Shown here: in pieces, positions 45,935 through 58,994 of the stretch
Layout of the letters: every line of letters starts with the position of its first letter
How positions within the stretch are numbered: position 1 is the stretch's first letter
NCBI RefSeq assembly: GCF_947623445.1
Contig: NC_135244.1
Span: 24,056,860 to 24,120,859, forward strand
Direction: 5' to 3'
From: Clavelina lepadiformis
Lineage: Eukaryota; Chordata; Ascidiacea; Aplousobranchia; Clavelinidae
Length of the DNA stretch: 64,000 nt
The notes under the pieces: generated by a model
Told to the model about the DNA's origin: nothing
Database searches by the model: none
Seen by the model: only the letters and a program-made list of their open reading frames with translations
Made by a program: the position numbers and the translations under genes

Positions 45935-47473
45935 GACTTTCAATCGAACAAACAGCAATAAAATTAGACGGCAATTTTCACGAACATTTAACTACCGAGC
46001 CCACATAAGCGACAGTGCTTCGTGTCTCGGTTATCGGCGCGTATGGTCTGGTTTCGCCGTTCTATTGACACAATGAGATCGAGAAAAACGAACTTGCCTC
46101 GCTCGCCACTCACGCTGATGACGAACAATATTTGAACAAGGCTCCAATAAATCCACACAACAGGCTCCTTTTGCACAGATTGTGCCATGCCCGCCTTTGC
46201 TTCGACACGATCCTGTCAAGTAGGTTGCGTTGGACGGTATTGGCATCGCTGTTGTAAAATTGGATCTAAGCTCGATGCAGTGTTTGCTGGGAAAAAGCGG
46301 AACCGGTTCACCGCCATTTTAACATATTTTGTTATTTCGAGTTTCTTGAAATTCTATATTTTTTTGCTTCTGCGCAACCCCTTTAATGACGTTATAATTA
46401 TTGCTTGTTGCCAAAAACAACACAGGTATTCTCTCATAATGGATTGACAAACACGTGACTGTGTTACGTCATTAATTATAATGAAAACAAGAAGGTCCCG
46501 TTTTTCAAGCAGAACGTTCTAGATTTCTAGAAGGACACAGCGAACAAAACATCCGGCACATCGCCCAAATGACACATGGGTAGGGTAAAAGGTCGCCTTG
46601 AATAAAACATGTTACTTTTTAATTGTACTTTTTACTTCACAAACCATTCCATCAACTATTTAAACTGAACCAAAAACCACCGTTGTTAAAGAAAACGTCG
46701 GAATAAACGTAACTAATCGCATTAATCGACATCAACGCGCAATAGTTTGGCCTCTTGCGGATATTCCAAGCTCCAAACGTCATTAATTTCTTTTAGTCTC
46801 ATTTATTCGACGCAATAAATAAACAGAACTAACGTAAGACATTAACTACTATGACGTCATAAGCAGCACAGTACGACGGAAATAAAGTGGCGCACATTTA
46901 TGATTCTAACAACCCAGGTAGCAGCAGACAGTTTTCACAGCACACGAGGCAGACAACAAATTGACACAGAAGACTATGGTGGAATGCAGCGCACATCTGC
47001 ATAATAATCGCTAAGTAACATTGTGACGTCATTCTTAAAAACCACACATTTCCTAAATAACAAAAATAAAAGCACGTCATCTGCTACGTGTAATCACCAT
47101 GGCAACCTCAAATCTGAAAGAGAGCGGTCTTTATGTCGTCCATCTTAAGACGATTATGACGTAATAACAAGGTGTGACCAGAATCACGTGGGGAAAAGAG
47201 TTCGGATTGTCCATCGGGGCTGGCGTGTGATTGGTTGGTTGGAGATTTCTTCAGGCACGACTTCACCCTGTGACGTCATAAAGCGATAAGGTTGTTAGCC
47301 GCGCACAACAGAGGTTGGCCCTGAAAATATCACTTCCGGTCGTAAATATGACGGTCTAAGATGAAGCAAGATCATGCAGATGATGTCATTGCTAATAACG
47401 TCATTATAAGAAGCGAGCAAGAACAGGTACGTCATGCAATTTGCAACAAGACCAAACAACTCAAAAAAAAACT
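45935..47473. other. Intergenic between GPCR 5' end and SSX2IP 3' end
   Basis: This holds the GPCR promoter (left) and the SSX2IP 3' UTR (right). Open frames of 60-86 codons around 46.0-46.4 kb have no recognisable content. Confidence 0.45.
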
Positions 47474-50400
47474 TTAATCCGAATGAGAAGTGTGAGAATC
47501 ATCCAATCTATTCTCTACTAGGATTTGATCAGATAGCGACCTCTGGCGGTAGTCTAGTTCGGACTTAGAAACACTAAAGGTGTCGCTGTCGAGCAAGCTG
47601 TGCCAGGTGTCCGTGGTGTCGGACGCTGGAGAGCTCTCGGCTTCCTCTAGCGATCGTGCTAAAGCCTCATCCCGGTACGTGACGTAATAGCGATCACTCA
47701 AGCGTGGGATTCTCTCGTTGGAGCGCTGCAGATTAGTTTCACTCATACTGGTGTTTCCATGCTTTGCGTCAATGCATGATGTGACTTGAACAGGTGTGCA
47801 TGCAAGACTTAAAAGTGAAAACCAAGTGAAAGTTCATGCGATTAGTGAACTCATAGGTTAGTAGATAAAGGTTATTTGTGGTTAGATGAAACAATAGCCG
47901 GCTTTAACACAACCTATCAACACTCACACAACTTATCATGCAGATATCAACGACTCAAACGATCTGCACTCGATGACGTCATGAAAAGCAGTTGACAATA
48001 TGATGTCAATGGACTCACTTGAACGAGGACGTCGACGAGTTGTTCTCTTTGTCAGAACTTTTGTATCGGAGTCCGAGGGCACGATACAACTCACAGGTAG
48101 ATGGTATCGGTGGGGAAGCACCATTCCAGGGGTTGTGCGGAGTTTCCGGGCTTCTGCTGGGGCTTGTCTTGTTCGGGGATCTTCGTTGCAAAACAGACAA
48201 GAGTTTGTGATGACACAATCGTGAAAAATAAAAGTCCGATAAAATACCACCAAGCTTATCTTTTTGATGAATTTATTAATTGTCACCCCACCTAGTGAGC
48301 AAGGGTTGTGCACCACTAGATCCACCAGATGTCCCCATACCATCGGCTTGACCTCTAGCGTTTCTCAGTGATGGAGATACGTCATGCGCGGAGTGATTCT
48401 ATAAAGACGTCATCGCGGAATATTAAACAACGGACCTGTTTTAATCTACTCAAACTGTATCGTGTTAGGGTTATCCCCACACATGGTGCAAACTCAAAAT
48501 ATGTTCAAATCATTTCATTTCATCATCTATCATTTCATTTTCATTCATGCTCATGACACTGAAAACTTTTTAAATTGGACTTTAGTTCGTATTGAATTTT
48601 GTTGGTAGATTGGATGGATTTTACGTTACTAGTAAAAAATTGCTGCACTAACTCAAAACTTTCCAAGTGATTTTCAAATATTGAGAAATGGACATCTGAC
48701 CTTTAACCCTTCGTTCCAGCTCAAAGATAGCGATTTATCCCGGAAGGATTTGTTTGGTGATGACCACTTCTTTTTCGACGAGCTCCCTGAATTAATTAAG
48801 GAACAATGATAGCTGTGACATCATAAAGACACATGAACAAGAAGTGGGAGATCACCTCGGAAGGGAGTTAGTTGGAGGAAGTGATGTTGGAGCCATCTGC
48901 TCTTCTCCTCCTCAAAATTCTGTTGATCCTGTCCAAGTTGTAGAAGTGCTTCGGTGTAAACCTTACGCTCCTGCAGTTTAGTAATCACATTAAGCGAATA
49001 ACCATTTATATTCAAGCGCATGAGTTTGTGTAAGAGAGGAGAGTTTTGCGAATTGTCAACAACTTTGTTCTCTCACGTTCTCAAAAGCGAGTCGCTGTTG
49101 GTAGAAGATGGATTTTTGCTGATCCAGGTCGGACTTCTCCTCAAGGAAATAAGCATCCGATGGGAAGGAGCTGGACTTCTCTCCTGCAAATAACCGAATC
49201 ACATAGACATCACAGAGGTGAGCACATAGACGATAGGGTCACAATAACCGTAGTTTAAAAATAATTCCACTTTACTTCTGAGAGTCTGGGGACAACTGAT
49301 ATCGATAATTTTCAACTGATTTACAGCAGTTGCGTTGTCACGACAACCCCTGCACTGTCACGGCTAAATGAGAATCCTGACTAACGGACTTAGCTCAGAA
49401 GCGTTCTCTTACCCTGACCAGCGGTGAAGTAATCGATCAGGTCTTGTTGTTCCTGGATCACTTTCTCATACTCCGTGATCTTCTCCGATTTATTTTCAGC
49501 TGTGGATCAATAGGGAGGACATATTATGCATCTAGGCATGGACCCATACAAGTGAACATAGTTGCAGGAAACGATGTTATCAAAGAATAGAAAATTAACA
49601 AGGGAAAGTTAAATTGAATTTGCACATTATTGCACATACTCCAAGTTCTTATTATGACATCATAATACTCCATCTTTTACCTTTGCCCTTATCTTCTTCA
49701 GTCAGGTGATGAAGATTTTTGTGTTGATAAAGTCTCCTCAGAGCTCTCCACTTCGATTTCAAACTCTTCTCAATGTCGTCCTTGACGATGTCGTAAGGCA
49801 TCTCGAACATTCCATCCAGCACCGAGTCCGATGCTTCTGACTCCTCCGACTTAACAAAGATAAACGAAAGTCGAATTAGACCCAACAATAACACTGTGTC
49901 TTCCGTGTTTGGTTATAAAGAGCAGATCTGTGCTATAAGTGTAAATTCAATTTAATTATTTATAAGTTTAGAAGTTAAATGCACAGATGTCTGTTATCAC
50001 TTATCGCACTAACGTATGATGAGTTGTGTACTTACTGACACCGACGCTGATGATTTTATATCGATTTTATCCAACGACAATCTCCGTGATTCTCTCTGCT
50101 TCATGTCTAAGTAAAATCAACACAAAAGGTGAAAACAATAGAAGCGTTATAATACATCACATTGTGATGTCATAATGACAAATGTATAGCAACAAAGATT
50201 TGTCAGCTTTAAATAGATGCAACGAAGTTGAACCTCTTTGCGTTGCCTTCTCATTAAGAGCACAGACCAGTTCGTCTTGCATTTGCTTCAGGTATTTCCT
50301 CATCGCCGTGTTCTCATTCAATAATTCCTTCTGTGAGTCCTCGTAATTGGCGAGAATAAGTTGATACATTTCCTGCTCGTTGCTGTAAGTTGAGAGCAGA

Positions 50401-52293
50401 TGTAGACACATTTAATATTCATTGAAGGTTGGTCATGTGACAGATGCTCAAAGGAAAACGTCGATAAAGTGCCGCTAAATGCAATTATGATAATCGTGCT
50501 ATGGGCAAATCAATAAGAATTCAAGTAAGTTGTCCCGACTTTTTCTTTGTTTTGTCCGTCGTCCACTTTCCGCGCTTCCCGTCCGACCGTTGCAGTGAAT
50601 TAAGGATTTCTATGCCAAGCAAACGCTCGTGCTTCTTGTCCTAAATTTCACAAAAAATGGCAAAACGTGTCATTTTCAAACTCGCTAAGAAGTGGAAAGT
50701 GATAACACATAAAAGACAGGCAGATAAAATGCACTATCAGACAGTACAAAGTGTGACTCTGATGTAAAACTTGATAAAATCACATCGAACCTGGAGTAAC
50801 TGATGCAATTTTGTCTGCATCCTTTCAACCTCCTGACTCTTCTTCTTCTTCTCGTGCTTGAACTGAGTGTCCCGACTCTGCATCTCTGACGACAGACGAC
50901 GACACTTTTCCTGCTCCGATTTCAATTTCTTCCGTAAAGTTTCGATCCGCTGATTGAGGTGAGCTTCTTCAATACGCTTCGTCTTTAACTCACGATCTTT
51001 GGTTGCAACATCTTCCTAAAATGATCGTCACAAAATTGTTGTCATTCATGATTTAATCTGCTCCATGCACAGACACATCCTGCATCAGCACGAAGCTCAT
51101 CATCGCACGTCAATCACGACTATGCAATGCCACCATGCACCAGTACATATAATAATATTTGTTACAGTGTGAAGATAGTTTCCTCCGTCAAATTTTTTCA
51201 TTAGGATGACGTTGAGCTTTACATCCAAACTGTAGGTTTGTTATAGTTTCAGACTGAGCCGATACATGGGATTGAGTCTACATCCGGACCATTTTGCATT
51301 TAATTTAATTTCTTTTTTTTTTAAACCAAAAATATCAGATGAATGGAATGAAGACAACATTTGTAGAAACGTCATATCGATTACATCATCATCACATCGA
51401 TGACATTATCATCACATCGATTACATCACATCGATTACATCATCATCACATCTATGACATCATCATCATATCGATTACCCTCGCAAGTGAGAGGAGATGC
51501 TGAAACCTCGCTGCGTCACTTTCAGAGTTTCGAAGACCATCGGCCGTGTCGGAGTGAGACTCGAGAGCTCGTCTGTATGTTTGTAGAAGGTCGTAGGTCA
51601 CGTTGACAAGAGCCACTTGATTCAGCTTTTCATCAGTTTGTATCGATGGGTACCCATAGACAGACAGTTCCTACATACAACAACATAACTCGGTCGAGAT
51701 GCATTTTACAAAGCAAGTTGTAGCAATAAGCACCACAAAAGCAGAAACAGACGGGTAAAAAGCTGATTTGTTCATTTCTTCTGTTTTTATTTTGTCCTTG
51801 CAAGTCATTGATATCACATAAACATACTTAAATGCCCAGTACTAACCATGAATGCCATATTTTATGTTATCCTTCTTAGAAGAAGAAACATGTAACTACA
51901 TTTTTACAAAAATAATTTGTCAGTGCTTTCTTCTGTGTTTATTGCAACCATTTGCTAATTCTACATTAGAAGAAAAGCAAGTTACAAATAAAGTTAAAAC
52001 TATTTTGCAAACCTCAAAAAATGAACATTACAAAAATTTAACTCAAACCAAGCATTGAGCAATAATTTCTTTTAAACCTGGTCAAGAAAATCCAATCGAT
52101 GGGGTAAGCTTTCTGCTGAGCAAAACGATGATATTCGCTTCACAACACCAGCTTCTGCCGACCTGAAATTAACAATTGCCTTTATCTTTGTAATTACACT
52201 TAACGCAGATCCTTAAATAAGTCATCATTTAACGAAGCTTTATACTCACTCGCGGAAGCGAAAATGAGAAGTGAAAATTTCGCCGTTCTTCAT
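47474..52293 (-). CDS. SSX2IP: SSX2-interacting protein / ADIP, centrosome and junction coiled-coil protein
   Basis: Fourteen phase-consistent exons: 52250-52293, 52078-52162, 51479-51670, 50791-51015, 50540-50640, 50234-50382, 50036-50106, 49681-49849, 49413-49499, 49077-49183, 48856-48970, 48708-48786, 48019-48180, 47474-47747. The product is 619 residues, against about 614 in human. Landmarks shared with human ADIP are ALVNVTYDLLQTY, a coiled coil with HEKKKKSQEVERMQTKLHQL, SLQRSDGKRGKW, NEQEMYQLILANYEDSQKEL, DIEKSLKSKWRALRRL, and ALLQLGQDQQNFEEEKSRWL with FLQLTPF. The family links afadin and alpha-actinin at adherens junctions and acts at centrosomes and cilia. The tail is Ser-rich and ends DDSHTSHSD. 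No break is seen. Confidence 0.94.
51374..51478. repeat. CATCATCAC / ATCGATTACATC tandem repeat at an SSX2IP splice donor
   Basis: Degenerate repeats of ATCGATTACATCATCATCAC fill about 105 bp of SSX2IP intron 3. They run right up to the donor, so the intron begins (on the minus strand) GTAATCGATATGATG, made of repeat sequence. Confidence 0.85.
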
Positions 52294-53413
52294 AATCCAA
52301 GACTGTACGAAGCGCAACTGTTTCGGATTTCTCCAGGTCAAAAAAAAAAGAAGAAACAAAGTGATGTTGCCAGGCAATAACAAACAAAATTAAAACTACT
52401 TAAAAATTGAAGCGCTGCATCTTTTCTAAAGAATTTTTTTACTTAAACTAAACGAACATTAGTATTACAGAATAATAAATTTACATAAGTGCTTAAAACT
52501 CACACAAAGCATTTTCTCAGTAGCTCAAGGCTCTGTAGCTGGTTAATCACGCAGCCATTTTAGATTGTTTAACTACCACATGATTAATATGGCTTAACAG
52601 CAGTTGCATTTCTTCGCAACCACTGGTAAGTAAGGCAATTTTCCACGAGAACTTTTGCGTGCAAAGACACAAATTTTAGCGAGATGGTGTGCATTGAAGC
52701 CTTAATTTTTTGCTTATTTATCCAAAATTGGTGTTCAAGCCATCAGTTTTTCTTTGTATGTTCATTAGAAATGAGCAAAAAAATTAAAAAAAGTACAGCA
52801 TGTTTATGAACCTCGTGCGTGCAGATGGCACTTTCCACAGACAGTTTGTTCCTATTCATTAATCATCAATGGATGTGCTACACTTTCCAGAGACAGTTTG
52901 TTTCATTCATAAGTCATTGATGGATGGATGAATTGCGAGCGCATTTCTTGTCTATTTAATCATTCTACAAGTATATATTCTACTGAAGTACCCCAGGCTG
53001 GGGTAAGATCTCGGGGTGCAGAAGCAAAATTCCGGTGAGCAATGAAGCAATCGATGTGCACTGCCACTCGTGGCCTGAGCCTGTCCCGCGTTCGTGGTAG
53101 GCAAGGTATAGGCCTAACCTTTTACAATAGAAAACGGAGGTGCAGTTGCCATACTTTCCACTACGAGGTTAGGGCAAGTACCTCAACAAGGTCATTGCAG
53201 TTGGCAACTAACCGGCGCCGTACAAACTTCGCTAACTTGAAATTCAGGCACCGGACAGACAATGGCGAAGCAAGAAAAATTCAAATCTGGCTTGTGCCTG
53301 TCTATTAGACTGCAGAGTTAGGCATAGGCGCACTCAGTACTGCCGCACTTATTGACTTGGACAGAACTTCTGTGCACTCAATTTGCAATTGATTTAAAGA
53401 TTGAACAAGTTAA
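52294..53413. other. Upstream region of SSX2IP, no gene seen
   Basis: This contains the presumed SSX2IP promoter and 5' UTR. An 88-codon frame at 53042-53308 shows no recognisable motif. Confidence 0.45.
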
Positions 53414-53518
53414 ACTGTGTACATTACTGTGCAATTGCGCACTTCCAATGCGTCTGAGCATTTTTGCGCACCGCACTTGTCAGTTTTGGTTGTTTGGCGC
53501 ACCCAAGATCTTTCTGAT
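53414..53518. repeat. Dispersed repeat family X, copy 1
   Basis: ACTGTGTACATTACTGTGCA through GGTTGTTTGGCGCACCC recurs at 59757-59880 (same strand) and, more diverged, at 55363-55450 (opposite strand). No terminal repeats or coding capacity could be defined. Confidence 0.65.
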
Positions 53519-53555
53519 ATGGGTATTGGGTATACACTATACACTGCAGTCCGGC

Positions 53556-54754
53556 CAGGGCTCTCACAAATGAAAACCAGAAAATCCCTAAAGCTATGCC
53601 AAAAAATCCCTAGATGGCATGAAAAATCCCTAAACCATAAATAATTTAATTAGTGCGTTATACTTGTATGTTATCATTACGGCAATTATTTTTTGACTTA
53701 AAAAAACAAAAGTTTTTGACCTAAAAATTGAAAATTTTGACATTAAAAACTTTTTTTGACAAATTTTGACGTATGAAGAACTCAAGTACTCAATTACGCA
53801 TTATTGTACAAAAAGTTAAAATTCATTATAGTAAAGAAGGTCAAAAATCTGAACACAGACCTAGCCTATTCTGAAAAGGGAAATGAGCTAATTACAAATC
53901 ACTGCCAAAAACACTGCAACTAAGACACAGCAAAAACTGTTCAATACATTTGTCTCAACACTCTAAACCAGTGATTCCCAAACTGTGTGCCCCGGCACAC
54001 TAGTGTGCCGCGAATCTTTTTGGAATTTTGGAAAAGAACTGTATAAATATTTAAAATAAGGCATGCAGACAAGCATATGCGACTTAAAAGCTTTCTAGCT
54101 GCTTCAATAGCTGAAAAATAAGAACATGTGACGATGAAACCAACTATGGCATTGTCGATATAGAGCAGGGTAATTTTTTAAAGCAACATTTCTTCTCTTG
54201 TAAGTGTGCCGCGAGCGTTTTCTAATTTTTCTAGTGTGCCACAAGCTGAAAAAGTTTGGGAACCACTGCTCTAAACTAATATGTAAGTAGACAATGGGCC
54301 ATTTACAACAGTATAAAGTAGGCCTAGGCTACAAGGTGTACAATGTAAAATGACAAGTTCACCTACAGTTCAACCTCTATGACACCACGACAATGACTTT
54401 GACTTGGTAAAAAATTTTGACTTTTTAAACAATTTCGACAATTTTTGACCTAACGCTGTAAATTTGACAAATTTTTGACTTTTTTTGACAAGTCAAAAAA
54501 TAATCGCCCTAATTATCACATTACCTCAAAGATGGCTAGTAGGGGTACATATATAGACCTATATATACAAATGACAAACAAATTAACCTTGTTTACATGC
54601 TAAAAGTGAAGTCTGAATAAGTACTTTATAGGACTACCTATCAACAATTTCAAAAATCCCCAAAAATCCCTAGATCATCAAAATCCCTAAACTTGTCCCT
54701 AAAAGGGGCTAAAAGTTCCAATTTGGAACTAAATCCCTAAAAGTGAGAGCGCTG
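53556..54754. mobile_element. Non-autonomous hAT element, 1199 bp, perfect 8-bp TSD, carrying a nested MITE
   Basis: The left end CAGGGCTCTCAC and the right end GTGAGAGCGCTG are inverted with one mismatch. The direct repeat AGTCCGGC flanks it at 53548-53555 and 54755-54762. The interior has many ATCCCTAAA and TTTTTGAC words and no transposase frame. A second hAT MITE (53969-54268) is inserted inside. Confidence 0.9.
53969..54268. mobile_element. hAT MITE, 300 bp, nested, perfect 8-bp TSD
   Basis: Ends CAGTGATTCCCAAACT and AGTTTGGGAACCACTG are inverted, and CTCTAAAC repeats at 53961-53968 and 54269-54276. The TIR type is the widespread CAGTGGTTCCCAAAC one. Its subterminal GTGCCGCGA and GTGTGCCAC strings are also typical. 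Confidence 0.92.
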
Positions 54755-54770
54755 AGTCCGGCCTGTCTGC

Positions 54771-55275
54771 CAGGGTTGCCAGATCCCAGTCATCAAATAA
54801 AGCCAAGATGACAATAAAAAAGAGCCAAAAAGAGCCAAATAATTTTACTAACCACAAAATTACAATTCAACCCTAGATAATGGGTTTAAAAGCAAGAAAT
54901 AATGAATTCCGAAGCCAAAATATACACCTAACACTATAGAGTCAACTGTACATCATCTTTAACACTATATTCTCAACATCTGTAAAACCTATATTAAATT
55001 CAAAAAACCAAATTGTTGTAAAGTTTGTTATGATAGGTTTGAAAATATTAATTGGCTACTAAAGAAATAACCAACAAGAATATTATAAGTAATAAGATAA
55101 TTATATATTTCACACTTCCTAAATTAGGGATTATTATTTATGCAATTAAATTCAATTTTCATTAAAAGAGCCAAAAAACGCCAAAGAGCCAAAGCAAAAT
55201 TTTGGGAGCCAAACAGTAATAAAAAGAGCCAATTTCGAAGAATTTGGCGTCAAAAGAGCCAATATGGCAACCCTG
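54771..55275. mobile_element. Non-autonomous hAT element, 505 bp, perfect 8-bp TSD
   Basis: The left end CAGGGTTGCCAGAT and right end ATATGGCAACCCTG are inverted, and CTGTCTGC repeats at 54763-54770 and 55276-55283. The interior is AT-rich with AAGAGCCAAA words and no coding frame. It starts only 8 bases after the TSD of the preceding element. Confidence 0.92.
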
Positions 55276-55362
55276 CTGTCTGCCACACTGCCCATGGACC
55301 AGCTCACTAGCCCACTCTAGCGGCCTAGCCCCAGACTGTAGAATATTGGAGTTTTCAGCAAT

Positions 55363-55450
55363 ATCTTGAGTGCGCCTAACAGCCAAAAATGACAAGTGCA
55401 GTGCACAAAACTGCTCATGCGCAATCAGAGAGATTACATAGTGACATGAA
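55363..55450. repeat. Dispersed repeat family X, copy 3 (inverted, diverged)
   Basis: The reverse complement reads TGCACTTGTCATTTTTGGCTGTTAGGCGCACTC, matching the second half of copies 1 and 2 with several differences (quoted here in outline; key words are CACTTGTCA, TTTTTGG and GGCGCAC). Confidence 0.5.
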
Positions 55451-55699
55451 TTTTTGAAACGCAGTATAGCTCTGTGTGCCTCACAAGGCAATTAGCGTCT
55501 TGTATTGTCTGTTTCTTTTTGGTTTGTTAGTACGTGGTAGCAGGGATAGTTCAGGGTGGTTTAATTTAATTTATTTCTGATGTTAATCATTTATATTATA
55601 CTTATACGCTAAAATTATGTTTTTCGAGTGTATTGTGTGTTCTCAGGTGATAATCTAATTTTAGTTTAATAAAGCTTGAGCTAAGTTTATGCGCTCCTG

Positions 55700-56130
55700 T
55701 AGCGGCCGTTGGGTGTTTTGTTTGTTTGTCGCTGGATGGCGCTCTCACAATGCTCCCAGCACATGTTTATTTACGCACTGTTAGTTCGTTTACCGACCCT
55801 CTTTCGTTTTTGCACTGCCTACGCGCAGGACATCAGTTTCGCCATACTCCTGCTTACCACATTTTATCCCAGTGATTCTTTGGCAGAACGAAAGTTCAAG
55901 TACTGGCTTAAAACGTTTCAAAACTTCGTGGAACCCGTCAAAGGTTCACTTACAGGCAACCAGATGGCAGAATAATTAAAGCATTTAACAAACTACGTTG
56001 CCGCACAAGTTTACGTGTACAAAGAAGAATCTGAAGAGCCTTTGACTTAACTTCAATCAATAACTAGAAAACACTTTTGCAAGAAATGATGTAATGGTAT
56101 TTAAAATACCACCCAGGTCGCTAAAAATCC
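55700..56130 (+). mobile_element. Fossil Ty3/gypsy-like gag remnant
   Basis: A short frame with the character of a retroelement gag (FKYWLKTFQNFVEPV and a following KHLTNYVAAQVYVY-like stretch) suggests the gag part of an LTR-type element of the Ty3/gypsy kind. It is old and broken in several places. No long terminal repeats were identified. A probably related reverse transcriptase remnant lies at 59.0-59.25 kb. Confidence 0.45.
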
Positions 56131-57054
56131 ACCACGTTTGTTGCCGCTGTAAAAGTCCTGAAAGCAATGTACATGTACTTTTTCCTGCTCGTTAATTGTT
56201 CGTGAGCATGTGTTTTATTGTGCTATAACTACCACGGTTAGCATCCTAACTTTCGTTCCGCACAGTTAAAGGCGAAAACTAAACAATACAATACAATACA
56301 ATCTTTCTCCTTCTCTTTCTTATTTAGTCCACTTAATTATGCAGAAGGTTTTAAGTACTTTTAACGGTTGTTAAACTTTTTCTAATGAAAGAAGGATGCG
56401 CGGTACCGGTAGGCAAAGGTAATAAAACCGAGCTATAAAGGTTGTGCTAGAATAGAGTGAAATAAATTGGTTTTAAGTATTTGAAAATCCAAACTGAGCA
56501 GTACAGTGGCACTATACAACCGAATGAAAAACGAATACCAGCTATTGGGATTTCCCTTAAACGATATTTTCCAAAATCACGAAATTCATACATCATCATA
56601 CATCAGATAATTAAAAATAACTTTTTTGCTGTTTATTTTTCATAGATATCTTATTGATAGCTTGTATATTTTATATACACATTAAAAACACGAATGTTAA
56701 CAACCGAAACCAAATATACGAAATGATACAGCTTCATTACCTTGAAAAGGAATGTTTTAAGTGCACAACAATAATAGCAACAAATACTGATGTCATTAAT
56801 TTAAGTACGTGTCTTTTCAGTACATGTCTTATCTTTAATACACAGCATTACAGCAATGCCAAACTGTTTTTGTTATTTTACCTAAACAGAACAAACCTAG
56901 AAATAAAAATTAACACAACCAATAGAGCTGGTCACCGTCGTCTGAGTGAGTTTAAGCCGCTGTAGTCACGGTTCAATAATTATCGGAAACGCGCTTTTTC
57001 TTCAAGCGCTCGCCAAGTAATTATGTGAGCAATTAAGATTAAGCGGGGAAGCGT

Positions 57055-57642
57055 GTGTTTGACAAACGTTTATGCCCGAACTACGGCAAGGTAAAAACAC
57101 GCCATTATTGCGATGAAACCGGACATCTCGTTAAGGAATGTCCATACAAGGTTACAAAACAAGACGTCGTTAATGAGTCGTGGAAAGCAGTTGGTGAGAC
57201 ACGTCGCACTTTCTCTGTGGTGACTTTTAAGCAAATGGAAAACACGTCTCCAGAAAGATATTCACCTTCAAAAGAAGATTTTCCAGAATTGCCGAACAAC
57301 TCGGGTGCTCTGAACAACCGCCATTCAACACCTTCAGCCAAGACAAAACCACCCAAATTGGGAACATCAAAAGGCCAAGTAGATCATTTCGACGGATCGA
57401 TCATCGAATTCAGCGACGAGGAAGACTCCTTAGATGACATTCCCAAAGACGCCCTTGGGACCGACAAATGCCCATCTAGTGAAGAACAAAAAAGAGCCGA
57501 CAAACGAGAACGATGTGAAGACTCAACACTGTCGGCCGCAATACCACCCGGTCAGCGCCCGAAAAAAGAATCGTTTGATGGTGAAATTTTAGAAACTGAC
57601 GAAGCGGATGTTTTCAAGACGCACATGGGACCGGCGAAATGA
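57055..57642 (+). CDS. Zinc-knuckle ORF, probably retroelement-derived
   Basis: A 195-codon open frame has a CCHC-like knuckle near its start (HYCDETGHLVKEC), then ESWKAVGETRRTFSVV, a Ser/Pro-rich linker with FPELPNNS, and a strongly acidic, Lys-rich tail. Similar proteins occur as nucleic-acid-binding ORF1/gag parts of retroelements and in host genes derived from them (ZCCHC-type). It lies between two fragments of a Ty3/gypsy-type fossil, but I cannot show that it belongs to them. The frame seems to have no intron. It could be domesticated, a LINE ORF1 piece or a fossil part. Confidence 0.5.
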   Translation: MFDKRLCPNYGKVKTRHYCDETGHLVKECPYKVTKQDVVNESWKAVGETRRTFSVVTFKQMENTSPERYSPSKEDFPELPNNSGALNNRHSTPSAKTKPPKLGTSKGQVDHFDGSIIEFSDEEDSLDDIPKDALGTDKCPSSEEQKRADKRERCEDSTLSAAIPPGQRPKKESFDGEILETDEADVFKTHMGPAK

Positions 57643-58570
57643 AGGCACCTTTAAACAGCAGATTGAAAAACTGTGTGCTGCAATGCAAAAGTATTTAACG
57701 CCACCCCTACCATAGCTTTTGATGAAAAATGTACACGCTAGTCCCGTTGCTTTGACGTCATTATCAAACTGTTTATGAATTAGAACCTGTGTAAATTCTA
57801 GATAAACTTTGTTGTAATTGTTGCTTGTGATGTACAACCTTTATCGTACCTGCTACGTACGCTCTACTTACAATTTACAGATGTGTCATTACTAAGATTT
57901 CGCGACCTGTGTTATTGTCATTTGTTTAAATCCATTACCATCACCGGCATGTTCAATTGAAGTATTTTGCAAGTCGATTTTGGAAAAGTTTGCCTTGTAC
58001 ATATTTTCTCTTTCTGTGCTATTTTTCCGCAATAAAATATCGCCTTTTACTAAAGATTTCCGTGTTTGGGAGCAATACAATGAGTCTAGTTTATTTTTCT
58101 ACCTCGCCATGGCGAGGCAATATTCTTCATTACCAAACAGTTAAGCTATCCAGTATACCGTCGTATATTGCGTTACATTGTCATCGATGCAATTTGCAAA
58201 GCATTGTTTTCGTAATACGTAATATTGTCTTCACAATCCGAAGACACTTTTAAAAATTACCTACGGTAATACCTATGGACTCTACGCAACTCCAAGCAAG
58301 AGTCCTGAGCCAGGTGAACGTTTCTTTCTGCCTAGAAAACCGGCAGTACAAAATTTTAAGGTACAAATTATGCACAGTTTCAGGGAGTTTCAGTTTCGGG
58401 AGTTCATTGGAAGAAGTTGCCAAGTCATTGCAGGAATGAAGATGATGAGAGCCACAAGAAGAGGATGGTAGTCGACTACTCCCAGACTAGAGACAGGTTT
58501 AGATTGCTTGAGGGGCATCCCCTGCGTAGAATCGATGAATCAATTCTATTTCCAAGTTTAAGGTATTTAG
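57643..58570. other. No supported gene
   Basis: AT-rich sequence between the zinc-knuckle ORF and a hAT element. AATAAA at about 58029 could serve the upstream ORF. Open frames up to 98 codons show nothing recognisable. Confidence 0.4.
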
Positions 58571-58994
58571 TAGGGATGAGCCGATACGAACCCAAATCCG
58601 AATAGATTCGCCGGATATCGCCTTTATGGAAGATTCGGGCGAACACGAATACCAACAATGGCGAACCCGAATACAATATTACTTGTAAATTTACTGACTT
58701 TCGTAAAAAATGATGATCTAGTTTCCCGACAATGCTAAACTAGAGTCAGCAGTACTTACAATGAAGGTCGTTTTCCTAACGATTTTGCTTTTGCGATCGT
58801 TTTTTGAACACTATTTTTCGAAAGAAAGCGATTTGTTTATCGATTACGCCATTTTAGAAGCAAAACTTGACAACTTTTGGATAAAATTTTATTGTTTGGT
58901 TCTAATACGAATAGATTCGGGATTCGTTCGTGTCGACCTTCATGATATTTGGGTTCGCACGAACCCGAATAATCTTCCTCACGGCACATCCCTA
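58571..58994. mobile_element. hAT element with Ac-type TAGGGATG ends, 424 bp, perfect 8-bp TSD
   Basis: The left end TAGGGATGAGCCGA and the right end GGCACATCCCTA are inverted at the outer bases. GTATTTAG repeats at 58563-58570 and 58995-59002. Subterminal regions contain inverted CGAATAGATTCG and CGAACCCGAAT words. No transposase frame is present, so it is non-autonomous. Confidence 0.88.
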
